Positions 21,663-35,390 of a DNA stretch of 64,000 nt are shown one piece after another (the stretch's first letter is position 1; the number at the start of each line of letters is the position of its first letter). The DNA lies in the NCBI GenBank assembly GCA_914767715.1, contig OU612075.1:2854001-2918000 (forward strand). Reading direction: 5' to 3'. The position numbers and the translations under genes are program-made. Origin of the DNA: Membranipora membranacea (lineage: Eukaryota; Bryozoa; Gymnolaemata; Cheilostomatida; Membraniporidae). The notes below the pieces were generated by a model. That model searched no databases and was not told the origin of the DNA. It saw nothing but the letters and a program-made list of their open reading frames with translations.

Positions 21663-24600
21663 TCAGCTTATGTCAGTCAAGTAAGGGAAGTTTATAGTTT
21701 TAGGTTTAGCTTTGCGCACTTTGTCCGCGTCAAATGAGATATTTATTTGAGTGAATAGAGGATGTTTATCTATACTTTCTACTTTGTATACGAGATTGTT
21801 AAGTCCATCTCTCTGATGCATATTTGTAGTGACTGACTCTCTAAGTAGTTTATATCTGGAAAAAAAAGCACAAATGAGAAATGATAAAAACCATGATACG
21901 GACGAGATCAATTTGCCTGAGTTCGGATTTACTCCCTCTTTACTAGTAAGCAGCTTGATAGTATGGGGGAGCAACTCTGTAAACTGGCAAACTAGATCTA
22001 GATGTGAACATTTGAAAGCCAACGTCATAACAGGCCCACATTTAAATAAGTTACATGGGGTCAGGGCCAAGGAGAATGAAATGAAGAACCAAGTGAAAAA
22101 AAAGAAAAGAACCATCAGTAAACACCATAAGGAAACCACTTACCTATCTTGATTGACACCATTACCGGCGTCTCGGTGATGCTGTACCATAGTGTAACGT
22201 GATATAGCCAGAGGATATCGGATAATATCCAGTTTATTCTGAGATATTCTAACATAGAAGTCATCGTCTTCACCACCCCAGCCGAAGTACTGGTTACTGA
22301 ATCCGTTAAGTCTGAGATAATCTTGCCATGTGACGGCCACAACTCCGCCCACTAAAGACTGGTATAATAACCTGACAAGTAGATTAAGAAAGACTTGGTT
22401 AGACTTGATAATATTTGGTAATATTATTTGGTGAGACTTAGGTAAGACTTGGGTAAAGCTTTGTTAAGTATTGTAAGATTTGGTAAGACTTGGGTAAGAC
22501 CTGGTTATATTTGGTATGACTTGGTAAAACTTAATAAGACTTTGTGATGATTGGTAAGACTTGGTACACTTTGTTAAGAATTGTGAGGCTTGGTAAGCGC
22601 TGGTTGCTGCCAACACAGGAAGGCTGTCAATTTAGAACGAGTGATGCGTCGGAGACCGAGATTACATTTTTTGGACAGAGTCATCCAGCTCAGTAATGTG
22701 CAAATAAACCACAGCAGCAAACATGGTAAGCTTGCTTGTTTGCTTTATTCCACTTTCATCCTCAAAACTGAATATAAACTTTCAATGATCTAGTTGGAAA
22801 AAGCTGTTCATGGTAAGTGGCACAATATCATTATACTGTATAATTCAGAGTTGCCTCCTCATTTTCAAGACAATTAGCAGAACGGACAATTTTTACTTGC
22901 ATTTGCATGATGAGTAAATAGTTACAAATTGGTTGAGCACTTAGATTTTCAAGGTTTCTCGATAAATAGACAAGACTACACAGTAACCATTATTTGCTCT
23001 CTCCAGGTGCTGTTGCAGCTAAAGATGAGGGCGGTCATCTCCTTGGACGACCCGAGTTCAATTTTACTTTTTAGGGACGGGTATAGGTTAATGGTGTAGT
23101 CAGTGTAGGGTTTTACTTTGACTTACTTGTAATTCCATTCCTCCAAGGCATAGGCAAGATGTTTAATTCCGTTTTTGTCGCAGGTATACAATATACGATC
23201 ATCCTCTGGAAGCAAGTCGACATCATGGAAGACGAAGCAGTCAAACTTATCAAGCTTTGCGATCTCCATAAAGCCCGAGTTCATTATCACTCCTTTATTG
23301 AAGGTACCATTGGTAACCTGTCAAATAACAAAACAGGTGTCAATAACAGCTTGGTAGAACTGGAAAACTCTCTGGTTTTGCTCAAGGGTGATCCCATAGT
23401 CACAGGGACAATAGTGAGTTGCTAGTTTTAAGTGCTTCCATTATCAACCAATGCCCAATGACAGGCAATTGGGCATTATAATAGACAGTTTTCTAAGCTC
23501 TTATTTATGCCTTAATTCGGAGTTGTCCTCTTTTCAGTTTGGTACTTTTAACCCACGCCGCATAGGAAAAACTTGCTGAAAGAGGGTTATCTTAAAAACC
23601 GCTTATGTTAGGATAAAAATGAGTTTTGATTCAGAGCAGGGAGAATGGAAGGGGGAGGAGCTTGCACTAGTAGTATTGGCCAATCACAGACAAGTACTGG
23701 TGAATAGATGTTGATTACGGCTGAAATAAGTATTTTAATAGATACATCACACTCATTTTTTTATGTTTTAGCCATGAAATATACCAATCCATTAAAAATC
23801 ATTGTCACCAACTAATCCAGAACACTTGAATTATGTACTGGACAAGTTATTACAACACAATTGTGCTAATAACACTCATTAATCATCAATGAAAGGCCCA
23901 TGCCGACATATTTCGCTCCTTAAACTGCCACATTCTGTAAGATTCCCAGCCTTCTAGTGACAGTAGGTATGTAAATAGGATATTGTTGGACAGCTCTCAA
24001 CACCCCCTAACCACATGTGCTGAAATAATATTCAGATTCACAAGCTAAGTTTCTTTTCCTCAATGAAACAACTCGAAAAATTGATACTATTATGGGTACC
24101 TTGCCCTGTAAGATTTGTTTATCAAGATGATTGTTTTTAGCTCTAAGAATTGTTTTACTACCCTTTCACATGTGTTCTTCAGCCATAAGAAGAATGATAA
24201 AGATTAATTTCATTCTACAATACAACAAAAATGATATTTTATCTGTGAACTTTCCATTGGAAAGTCATAGATTTGTCACTTGAGAAGTTGTCAACCCACA
24301 CTTTTCCATTCACTAATCGTGGTTTCGTTGTGAGGGCACAACTCCAAAACGTAAGTAAGATCATGTTACAATAAGAGGTGTGGCCTATCGAGTGCAGGCT
24401 CCTCCCCCTTCCATTCTCCCTGTTCAGAGTCTGCACCATTGAAAACCCTGTGAGACAGGGTTTCCAAATCATTGGAGGCTTGAATGTTGATAAATCTTAA
24501 TTTTAGTGACGAAACTCATGAAAAATTCTGCCAAATTGTCCGCAAAACAGGCAGAAAATGCTATAATTGACTATCCAACTACTAAAATTATTTCCCAAAC

Positions 24601-27600
24601 TATGTCCATATGAGTTTTTAATGCTGCAGATGCTGAATCAAAAATAATGTTTATCCTATCATAAGCGGTTATCAAGATAACCTTCTTTTCAGCACGGTTT
24701 TCCTTTGCGGCGTGGGTTAAAAGTACCAAACTGGAGAGAGGACAACTCCGAATTGAGGCCTAGATCAGAGCTCAGAAAACTGTCTATATAGTTGATGATG
24801 GAAATAAGCTGCCAGCAAGAAGGCAAAGGCAGCAGACCAGTGGCCATTTTTAGACAATTCTTTATAAAGCTGTAAAGCCACCAATCAACGCCATTATTGG
24901 TAGAAACTTGTTGGCCACCATTGAGGCTACAGGGAGTATGTCCTCAGCGATACTAAGTACTAAATCATTGGTGTCCTCGAGCGAGCGTTATCTGCAGTGC
25001 GTAAATACCACATACTTGATCTTATCACAGAGTAAGGATGTCCTTACTCTGTGATCTTATCTCAAAATGTGGACCCTAGAACGGTTCACGATTGTTCTTT
25101 GGAATGTTATCTCAAACTTTGGCCAGTCAAACCTTTCAATATTGGGTAGCAGAAACTTATTTTTACCCCTACCTGACAAGTATTTTGGCAACGAATAAGT
25201 GTGGGTGTGCCATGCACAAAACTATTCAACAGTCCAATACTTTCTCTTCCCTAAACTTGACAACAAAAGCACTGCTTGGTTCCTAAGTGCAGTATTTATT
25301 GTAAACACAAGTTTATAAATTTTGTAATTATAATCAAATAAGAAATTTGTTGTTCACTCTGGCACCATTCATGAATGGGCTTGAGTGACCTAAAGGCCAA
25401 CTGGTGCTGTTATGTGTGACTTTACAATCTGCTCAAAAGAGAGACTACTTGAGTAATTTTATGATTATATTGAAATACAAGGAATGGGTCTGAAATCAAT
25501 GACCAGTGACTAGCTACTAGTGGGACTGACCAATGTGGGGCTGAGCTGACAGCAATGTTGGATATGATTTCAAAATTCATGAACAATACTTGCTAGAAAA
25601 ATTTTCTGCCAAGCATCAATTATGGAAATCATCAAATTGCTTTCTTTATGTTTGTGTTTTAATGGGTTTACTTCTAAAATTTTCCTTACCAAATTAAACT
25701 ATTTTAAATGGGAGTAACAGATTCCAGACAAATTGTTCAGCAGTAGGCCTACACTTTTAACAAAATCAATACAAACAACTTTATGATTGAGATTTCAGTG
25801 ACCAACATCCACAGATAGGCCTACGGCTAAGCTACCATTATATCATTATAAATACATGAGATGACTTTGTTGACAGCCTGAGTTTATCTCAGATGGTCCT
25901 TGGAGGGTCAGTTTGTCACAGTATCACTGATCTGATATCCGTCTAATTATCACAAAAGTCTCAGAAGCCTAGCCTCAGGAGAATTTATAAAAAATCTAAT
26001 TTATGTTCTAATCATGTCTCAACATTGTAACTTTGCCATTAGCCAACATGTTTTTCGCTCTAGTCTGTCAAGTAATGCTTTATTTACATAGTAGAAAGAT
26101 CAAGGCCGCCCAGATGAAAATGGCTTTGACACTAAAGCCATGCTCAATTAGATCAAGTTTGCTCCATTTTCCCCCCCCGTTGGAATTGCCCCCCTCTACT
26201 GACACGCCAACGGGGGGGGGGGGGGGGGGGCAGGGGAATGGAGCAAACTTGATCTAATGCTCAATAGCTAGTGTGGAGCAAAGCCAAGTATATAGTGATG
26301 CTAGTATATTGGCAAACATACTAAAAATGCTGGTAGTCATTGATATAGGCCTGGATCTTCCAAACAGAACTTCATCGAATACTTTGACCACGTCGGTTTC
26401 GCTTTTTAAGTACTACAGCTGCAGATTACACAAACCTGTCTCAATTTTATAGCTATCTCAGTACCAAACTAGACAACATGAGTTTTGTGGTTTTGTTGGG
26501 GATCAATATAATTTTATGGTCTCTACATGAACAGAGACAACTGTTACAGGGTCGGGGCATGTAACATTTATTGTCACTTGCGGCAATGGTGCTGCAGCCC
26601 ATACAAACCCTGGTAGGCCTACACAGTAAAAGTGTTGACCAGCAGAATTTGTGGAAGAGCTCATATTTTCAGTAACCACATTTCTTAATTAACACCTCAC
26701 TTCATCGGCAAATGGGAAGAATCAGAGATATTTACCAGCAATGTCAAGCCATAGAACGTAATTTTTTCTAAATGAGGATGTATTGTATTGGATAGTGGTC
26801 GATATGCTGTGCGCATACGCTGTGACTCTGCAAGTGCGCCATTTTTCAAAATTCCTAATTTTCAATGATATAGAAGCTGTCCCGATGTAGTAACGAGATA
26901 AACTGTTCCTCTCATCTCATTAACAACATCAACATCAACTCACCTGGTTAACTACGAATACTGTATAGTCTAAGTTCTGTTTCTGTAAGAAGGGATGTAG
27001 ATGTAGAAGCCATACTGATAAATGTACATCACGATTTCTGTAAAGGAATAAAACTGGCCATTAGCATTCAGTCATTAGCAGTATAATTATCACATACTAA
27101 GAACTCTAATAATATTATTATAAACTTCAGTCTGATGCAGAAATACAGCCTGTGTATTGCAAATTGTGTATAAGTAAATAACAAGGCTGTAGCCAGCAGC
27201 TATATAACCCTAAGTTTACAACCATAGACTTAATATACTAATACATTAAGTCTATGTTTACAACCTCTGCTATATAGCTTGTGCTTCAAGCCTCCGGCAG
27301 CACTAGTTCGCTTGTTGTAACCGTGGGAGTAGTGAGCATACTAGACCAACTTGCTCAGAAATAATGCTTTTTAATAGCCTAGTCTGTAGTCTGAGCCCCC
27401 CCCCCCCCCGACTTTGCCTCCAGGCCAACGAGAGTCTGCAGAGCAGACTCAAACAACTCCCAAACCAGCATCAGAAAGGGTTGTTATTTAAATCAGGAAG
27501 GGGATAGACAAGGCATTCCCCTAGTAGGTAATTTTGATCACCCTCTTAAATCTGATCATACGATTCAGTGGACTTGTATCAGTTTTCTAGGAAATTGTTT

Positions 27601-30600
27601 CCTTCAGTACAAATCAATTTCCTCTTTTTCACTATAACCATTAATGAAATACCATAAACTTTGAATATCCCAGCAACGCAATCATCACTTATCCCACACA
27701 ATTCCAAAGGGCATTACCACTAGGCCTGAATGACAGACACGTGTATCGCTGAGTGTCAGAGTGAATCGTTCTGACAAGGAAGCTCCTCCGTTTGATCGAT
27801 TAAATTACATATTTCACATAATTTCAAAATGTCATCCATCAAAATGAATCACCTTTATGTTGTGTAAATATTATCAAATCAGAACAATGTGGTCTCAAGA
27901 ATGGAGCATAGAGCTGGGGGTGGCAGATTAGTCTGTCTTCACAAGCTTTATTTTTGATCAACCATCTTGCAGAGTAGCTCATCAAGAGATGGGCCTACTG
28001 TTTGTTAGAGAGTACTGTTTTGAAGCTTTTGGCATTCGCTGTATCAATAAACGCAAGATCAAGTTTCGGAAGAATATAAAACTGTCAGTATCATATAAGA
28101 CAATGGTTATGGGCTGTTAACTCTGTCAGCTGTTTATGACAGCATTTTTAAGGCCAGTAATTACTTGCCCAACTTCTCGACATATTAAGTGGTATATTCA
28201 AACGGTCAACAAACCAGTCAACATGGCACACACCTAGAGAGACCATGCCTAGAGAGACTTATTGCGGATAAAATCACTATATGCCAACTTCGCTGTGATA
28301 TAGGCTCAGTTTTGGTTGGGAGAAGGTTGGAGTAACATCATCACTGCGTGACCAAAGGGTTGTAATAAGTACACCAGGGCAGAATCCTTATCACAACATA
28401 GGACTCAAACTTCCCTGCTAGCTTCCAATTCATTCTAGCCAAAGCTTTCAAACAACACTCTATCCTATATAGGTCATTAGTTATCATGTTGTTACTAAGC
28501 AAGCCTCAAGCCCTCAACTATCCAGTACTTTGGATACCTTAATTCAATAATAATTGTTTTATAAAGTATATTAATATCATAATAGTTTGATAATATCAAT
28601 ACATTAAAAGCTAATCTGAGCTGGTGCTGACTTTGAGTAAACTTTCACTGAGTGTGGCTACTAAACAATTAAAAATTGATTTCAGCTTGTCTAGCAGCCG
28701 TCTAACTCACAGTACTTGATAAACGATAAATATTACAACTGAGTGATGTATGAGTAGGCCTCTCACTCTAATATGAACTGGAATGTGTAGAGCACTTGAA
28801 TAAAAGTGCAACGCCAGACTGTATCTAATGTACTTGGTCCAATATCAACTTCCATCCCCACTCTCCACTTCAAAAAGCACCTTTGTAATGAGTTACTGTC
28901 TATTTTGGTAAACTCTCCAAATCACTCATTAATGAGCACATTATCTATATCAGTTTATAATACAGCCATACCTATATTGTTATTACTAGCAAAATCACAG
29001 AGCCTGCTTTCTACATGACAATACAGTGTTACAGGTTTTTAAAGGATTTAGACAGGGAGGGCCGAACACTAGTAGTTATGGAATGAATTTTTGCCCTTCC
29101 CAGACCAGATCCTTCACAGCTCAATAATCCATTTATCAAAGCGCGACAGGGAAACTCATCGACAGAAATGTTCTTTTACTGACTTGAAGTCAGTTTGGTT
29201 TATTTGGTGAATGTCAGTGTAAGTCAGGTTATCAACTTGGAAGACAGACTCGAAACTTGATCAGATCAGAGAGCTTAGATCAGATTCTGCATGCCATAAT
29301 AACAGTCCCCCTCCCGCGCTTTTACAATAAGGTGATAGACTACCTTGTCACTTGATTCAGATTTCCTCGAAGAGAAAACGATTTGACAGTCCGACTAGGT
29401 TATATTTCAGTAACTAGTATTATACGTTATGTGAAGTACTCACCTATAAGGTATAATGACAGCTGTTTTAGTATTTATCTTGCAGGGCGGGTCAAAAGAT
29501 CCTCCATGTTTGAGATCGAATCCTAATGATTCTAACATTGGCAAGGGAGCATACTCCTGATACACTGGTACCTGCTTACCTAAAAATAAAACCAATACAA
29601 ATTAAACATAAATTAAACATAAAATAACAATAATGTGTCGATGTGAAATCGATTTGAGGGCCGATCGCTACATGGAACAAGTTCTTTTTTGATGTTTTTT
29701 CATCATTGAAATTGTAAGCGTCCTTCATTTGCTATGGGAGTGGACCACTCACTCGAAGCATGGGACCATAGTGATTACAATTCCTCAAAGCTGTTATTGA
29801 ACCTGAGCCAGTACTAGGATAAGTGTGGATTCTTCCTAATTAGCACTGCAAGGCAACAAAATGCCTCATTGCTGCATCGTGTTAGAATTCCTAGAGGGCC
29901 AAATCAACCCACAGACTGTAGCAGACGAGGTATCTAACTATTGACTAGAGTTTTCTCTGGAAATCCCAATATGTTGCATTTTGGGGTATGTTTGACCATG
30001 CCATAATGATGAATTTAGAGAACATAATTCATTCAAAGCAGGCAAACTACTCAAACTCATAGAAAGCCTGAAAGGTTTGTCAATACTAAGTAACAATACT
30101 AAGTACTAGTATTTAAAATCTTTGCCAATACTAAGTACCCATCGAGGGATGTTATTTCCTTTTCTACTTGTTGCAACATCATCTGGAGACACTGTGTATA
30201 TATTTATATGATGGAATCAATATTAAAGACTTATATTACTTTAATGCATATGGACTGCCCTGGGAGGCCACCCTGCTTCAAAATGTTGATGACATAGACA
30301 TTGACTGGCTAATCAAAAGAGAGCAAATTATTGCCAAGTTTTATCTCATCTTTATCTCATCTTTTGAAGAAAATGTCCTCGCCATTTTTTGGAATTCATT
30401 CCATCAGGGCCGAGCTGTCGAAAATTGGATTTAATAACTTAGTAGATTTTTAGACCCTGGTCTATTGATCAGCCACTGTGGCGGTTTATCACTCAATATA
30501 TCTGGAATTTTCAGCCTTATACAATTACTTCCTCAAAGTAGGGACTGATCTGATGTCCCTTTACTGAGCGGGAGTTTCAACAGCAAGACATTAGTGAACG

Positions 30601-32840
30601 AAACCAAATAAATCTCAAGGTCACCATTTCATATGAAAACGTAGTGATGCATATAAATAATAACATAAAGCATGGTTTTTTTTCTAATAGCCCATGCAAC
30701 TTCATTGTTGGTGAACAAAAAATCATTCAAGTAGTGTAGGTGTTGCACTAACATTGACTCATTTAATGCACCGACATATATTTTTACTGTGGCAATCAGT
30801 TGAGCCTAAGCCTTTACAGATTGTAGGCCTATACAGGACATATTGGCTGAGCTGATACAGTGCAACTGATCCAACACCCGCTAAACGTGAGCAGGATTTC
30901 CCCAGACAGGCCAATCTCTTTTACATCGCAAAAATGTCAGTCTCCGTTCAGGAAACCTCAGGCCTATAAGAGCACAGCAACTACGATTCTTTAGAATGTT
31001 GCTACGACGCAAGACTTTGGACAATTTCTGTATCTTGAGGTTAGATTCCTCAATAAACAGACAATGTTCATTTGGTCAGGGGTTGCGTTGAATACATCAA
31101 CCAATGTCCATCACATTTGACCTGTCTCGAACAAAAGCTCAGGTCCCTAACCGGCCCAGTCATACCTATACCAAGTTTGATCCAGTTTGCCTGCATTATG
31201 AATTGCATCTCCGCCCTGATCAGTTGCAGCGACTTATCATTCGAAGGGGAGCAAGAATACAGGCAAACTGGATCGATCTCGATCTAAGTTAAACCCACAG
31301 TTTGAACTATCACTGCGGACTGGATGGTGACGCTAACTTTTAAATAACTTACTGATATTGAGTGGCATACCAGGGCACGCCGTGGCTTTGGTAAAAGACT
31401 TTTGCTGCTCTTTAAATCTATATTTTTCGTGGTATATATCGTCTAATCTAGATGCATTTAGGAGAGGTAGTGGATGAACATTCCTGTCATAAAACAAAAC
31501 AATGTATTATAATAGCGATATATATAAATATAATACAGTACAGCAAATACAAAACGATATCGGAGTCTGTTTTTCTAAACTTTTTATCAGACCCACCATG
31601 AATGATAGACTTGGAACTTGTTGCTTGGTTCAAATCAGTTTCAAAATTATATCCCTACTAGGATCTTTCGTTTATGATTGTGCTGGTTTGGAGAGAAAAT
31701 GAGTTTGATGCACAGCACTGTGTGGGAGGGAAAAATGTGGAGAAAGTTCTCCCTTGTTTCTAGGTTGAAAACTAGCTTGTATCAGAAAATGAGCAGAGTT
31801 TTAATAAAGATGTTAATGAGAGGGAGAAGTCCCAACATGCTGGGTAACAGGGCAAAGACAACAACTAACCAACATAAGTAGTAAATAGTACGTACACCAA
31901 GACAAGAACTTGCCAATACCAACATAACCAACTGAACAGGTAACATTTATATAACTGACAAAGGAAAAGTAGGGAGAGAGGTTAAATGAACATGTTGTTT
32001 TTATTCTGGGAGTAGGTGCTTACAACCACGCCATTCCTAAATCTTGGGCAGTTTCAGAGTGCCTGGGAAATCTCTAAATCTAAAAACCGGCATATATGAC
32101 ATGTGGTGTAAGATTCGGTGGTCTCATAGCAACTGTGAGTTTGTTTTTCTGGGTATCACTATGCGCATGATATACAAACATTGACAATTTGTTTGTTTTA
32201 TATACCTAAGATTTATGTAAACATTAAAAAAACTGTGTGTCAACTTTTTGGCAGCGTCTAACCTTGTTGAAGACCAGTAATTTCCAATGACGTAATGTGA
32301 TGCCTAGAGAGGTTGGTACTTAAAGAGTTCGTTGAGTCGAAGGCTTTATGTGACTATAAGTCTGGTGTTTTGCAATGAGTAGAAAGTGATATTCTCAAAA
32401 TCTTATTTAAAACAAAACCTTTGAAGGCTAAGGCATTTTAGACTAAAATTCTCTGCCCAAGAATTTAGAACTGATGGTGATGCTCTATCCCACAACATAC
32501 AGGGAGTTGATATGCAGAGCAAAATCAGATAGCAGTCAAAGAAAGCCTAAGAGGCAATCCCGACACCAGAAACTAGCCATGCTACATAACCACCGTCAGC
32601 ACCTAGCTAGTGAAACTTTCACAGCTGGAAGGCTACTAGTTGGAAAGAAAGCATGAGTGTTAATTAGTAATTATAATATTAAAGGGTGGTTTGCTTAGTA
32701 GTGATTAGTAGCGATATACGGATTGGTATGGTAGATATATGCACCTATGCAGTATGCCGTTGGCGCTATAGTTAACAACGGCAGATACGTTATCGACTGA
32801 GAACAGAACGTCGATCAAACTCTCAAGTTCAACGTCTCTC
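21663..32840 (-). CDS. Beta-1,4-galactosyltransferase, with a 1-nt frameshift; 5' exons not found
   Basis: A Golgi type II enzyme that transfers galactose from UDP-Gal to terminal GlcNAc or Glc. Exons in transcript order: 32840-32745, 31483-31353, 29579-29444, 27037-26944, 23318-23127, 22371-22144, 21855-21663 (TGA). Phases agree at each junction. Motifs in order: ACPGMPL, AVIIPYRNRDVH, LDYTVFVVNQ, FNKG, the metal-binding DVDLLP, GGV, FGWGGEDDDF, then MVQHH for the second metal site, and DGLNN. In exon 23318-23127 the frame changes near 23280-23282. FNKGVIM is in one frame and the following GFMEIAKLD to DVDLLP in another, because one extra base lies in a run of three T on the plus strand. This is either an assembly or sequencing error or a disabling mutation; all other exons look intact. 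The 32840 exon is the least certain (weak donor). The cytoplasmic tail and membrane anchor exon was not identified upstream. The large introns hold repeats. Confidence 0.88.
22385..22600. repeat. Degenerate tandem repeat of gacttggtaa-like units
   Basis: About twenty imperfect units of roughly 10-13 bp (agacttggtaa and variants) follow one another in the intron after the 22371 acceptor. No coding signal is seen. Confidence 0.8.
23485..24787. mobile_element. Inverted-repeat transposon, non-autonomous
   Basis: Left end atagacagttttctaagctc and right end gagctcagaaaactgtctat are inverted. The match continues inward through ggagttgtcctc, tttggtacttttaaccc and aaccgcttatg. A further inverted pair, gaatggaagggggagga, lies deeper. 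No transposase is recognised inside. It lies in the galactosyltransferase intron. Target-site duplication is unclear. Confidence 0.8.
26150..26255. mobile_element. Foldback MITE with poly-C/poly-G core
   Basis: The arms agatcaagtttgctccatt and aatggagcaaacttgatct are exact inverts. The core contains C runs and a 19-base G run (26212-26230). It belongs to the family also seen at 31171, 35253 and 44141. Confidence 0.85.
31171..31285. mobile_element. Foldback MITE, same family
   Basis: The left arm gatccagtttgcctgcatt and right arm aatacaggcaaactggatc are inverted. Inner sequence gaattgcatctcc resembles the other copies. It lies in a galactosyltransferase intron. Confidence 0.75.
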
Positions 32841-33772
32841 CTAAAACAACAGACAAATAAAAATACTGAAATTCATGTATATTCATGTATATTCATCCAC
32901 ACAAGGGCAGTGTGAAATATATTTATATATGTTTGTGTATCAAGTTGAAAATGCTGGGGGCAAGGAGAGTGTAATGGATTATTTTGGCCTTAGTTAATTT
33001 CATGTATGGAACTATCTATGGAAATCAACATTTTCAGAGAAGGAACTTTCTAACCAAAACCCTTAGGAACTTGGTAGAACAAAGCATATGACAGGAAAAT
33101 GTTGCTTCATCAGTTAAACATGGACCTCAACACTTGTCTGGGTTTCCCAATTAGCACCCATCAATGTCTGGATGTCAACCCTAATAGCTTGATGCCAGTA
33201 CCAGCATATTGCATAGGCCATAGCAGTAGGGATAGATTAAATGTATTCTGACTCCATAACATTTTATCAATTATATGGGGGGTACTAGAGCATGGCCGTA
33301 ACTCGTGCCAAGTAGGTTAGAAAGATTCAACATGGTGTATGTTTCCCTTCGTCCCATATTAGTTGGTTTAAAACCAGATTAGCTATTGGGACTGTGAATT
33401 AAAGGAGGCAGGCTTTTAACATTGAACATGACGGCTTCCCAAATATCCCTATGTTTTGGCTTCATAAAGCATGCCGAATACAGCCCCTTATTATTTTGTG
33501 AACATCAAAAGTGCTAGCAAGATTGATAATGATAGCAACGCAAGGAAAATGTTGAATCAAGATTATTGAGTAAGAGATCCTTCCTCCATAATTATCTAGT
33601 GTATAGGTCTAGTTAGTAGGGAGTAAGATATTAAAATGCATCATGGAAGGATAAATGACTGTAAGTAGCAAAGTGATCTAGCACAACTAAATAATCTCAG
33701 TCAACAGTAACCACAATTCGGAAGCTGAACGAGCAAAGAAAAGGGTAGATAGAACCACAATGGATACGGCCA

Positions 33773-33857
33773 GGATTCGATCCGGCCTGGCACAGGATTC
33801 GACCCGGCCTGGCACAGGATTCGACCCGGCCTGGCACAAGATTCGACCCGGGCCTGG
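33773..33857. repeat. 22-bp minisatellite, four units
   Basis: Four copies of ggattcgacccggcctggca plus two bases, at 22-bp spacing (33773, 33795, 33817, 33839). It is much richer in GC than its surroundings. Confidence 0.92.
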
Positions 33858-34354
33858 GAAGATCTGGTGTAGCACCAACAACATAATTAACATGCCACAA
33901 CCGGACCATTAGGAAGTAATTTAAACGGGAAGCTTAACCTACCTTGTACGAATATATCTACAAAAACAATGATCACCAATTTGATTCAATAAGAAAGCGG
34001 AGATAGAGTCGGAGCTACAATACCACCACCACCAACATCACAGGTTCAAATTTATAGCGCTTGGTTTCAGCGACATGTACGGTTTGTAATTTGAAGACTC
34101 AAACACACCAGTTAGTGGTCACTGGACGGCAAACCTAATTTGGGCTTGTTCACGCTGACACTAAAACATTTTGCCGTCAAGGCACTGTTATTGAAACATG
34201 GATGGTTGCTCAATTACTGATCACAGTAGCTGATCTCTGCACTAGTAAAGAGCGTCTGAAATGAGGAGACACAGCGATCATTGATCGAGTAGAGCTCACA
34301 TCATCCAGGGAGTGATCATTGAGGGGTGGGACAAATCGTTAGAGATCTAATTTC

Positions 34355-34657
34355 ATGTGCTCTATGCTTTCCCATATCACCTTTTATGTGGGAGTTATGT
34401 TACTTATCGTTTTACAACAACATAAGTTTACGATTGTAGGTCAATACAATAAAAAATCTAGGCTAAACCACTTCAAAAAATATTCAAATTCCAAGTCTAT
34501 TATTCATGATGGGTCGACAGAACGTGATTTATTGCCTCATCTAGGGAGGGAAATTGACACAAATTGTAATAAATTGTATACAAGCCAATATATGGGTTAC
34601 TCATTAGACATTAGACAGAGTGACTGTACATCACCAATCGACTGTCACTGTAAATGA
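34355..34657 (+). other. Unassigned 100-codon open frame
   Basis: It opens with a hydrophobic stretch (FYVGVMLLIVL) that looks like a signal or anchor segment and ends with a Cys-containing tail. No homologue was recognised and no splice partners were found. It is on the strand opposite the galactosyltransferase. In AT-rich DNA a frame this long can occur by chance. Confidence 0.2.
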
Positions 34658-35252
34658 GTAACTGGTGTCCTGACCTTAAACAACCTATCAGACTGTTGAT
34701 TCAACCTTATTTGACCAGTAAGTCATAAACACGGATGATGGCTACTATCACAGATTAGCGGCATGTAAACATAATCCCACCGGAGATCATAGTCTAATCT
34801 ATTATCTTTGGTCTTACTATGTAACACTATGCCGAATCAGACTTAGCTTAGGCTACTTCTCGGTTAGTTTAAATGGTAAGATGGAAAAGTGCGAGCAGTG
34901 ATTGTAATTTCTATGTTTCTACCAGCATAGAAAATAATAACATAGTTACTGCCATACTTGTCTTGCCAAGTCATGTCAATCATGCAAACTATAATACAGT
35001 GACAGCAGGGAGAAAATCATTCTCCCTGGTGACAGAGAACTCAAACCATTGGCTGCACTAAGTAGAATTTTTGGGGACTTTGCCTCTAGCTGGTAAGTTA
35101 ATTGAAATCGCCAACTAATTATAGTAAAAAATACAATATAATGATTAACTCACTGGCACATAGCCAAGTTGTAGGCCTGCTATGCTTACTTGGCTATAAG
35201 ATGGTTGTTTGATCATTGGACTGACTACATATAATCAGATATGACGATACGA

Positions 35253-35390
35253 CTGGTACCTAGATCAAGCTTAATCCAATTGCCTACATTCCAGTTGCTC
35301 CATTCCACTACTTGCCGCAGCGGTATGACCAATGGAGCAGGAGCAATTCCGAATGCAGGCAATTGGACCAAGCTTGGTCTACCTGGTACC
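35253..35390. mobile_element. Foldback MITE, same family
   Basis: The outer arms ctggtacc.agatcaagctt and aagcttggtctacctggtacc, then caattgcctacatt and aatgcaggcaattg, form a long imperfect hairpin. The inner pair gttgctccatt/aatggagcaggagcaa continues it. Confidence 0.85.

Noticed and set aside
30168-30434. 88-codon open frame in a galactosyltransferase intron
   Set aside because: No motif and no splice context; it lies on the opposite strand within an intron.
33938-34060. Candidate membrane-anchor exon of the galactosyltransferase
   Set aside because: The donor looks good, but the hydrophobic frame does not join in phase to the 32840 exon and has no start codon.
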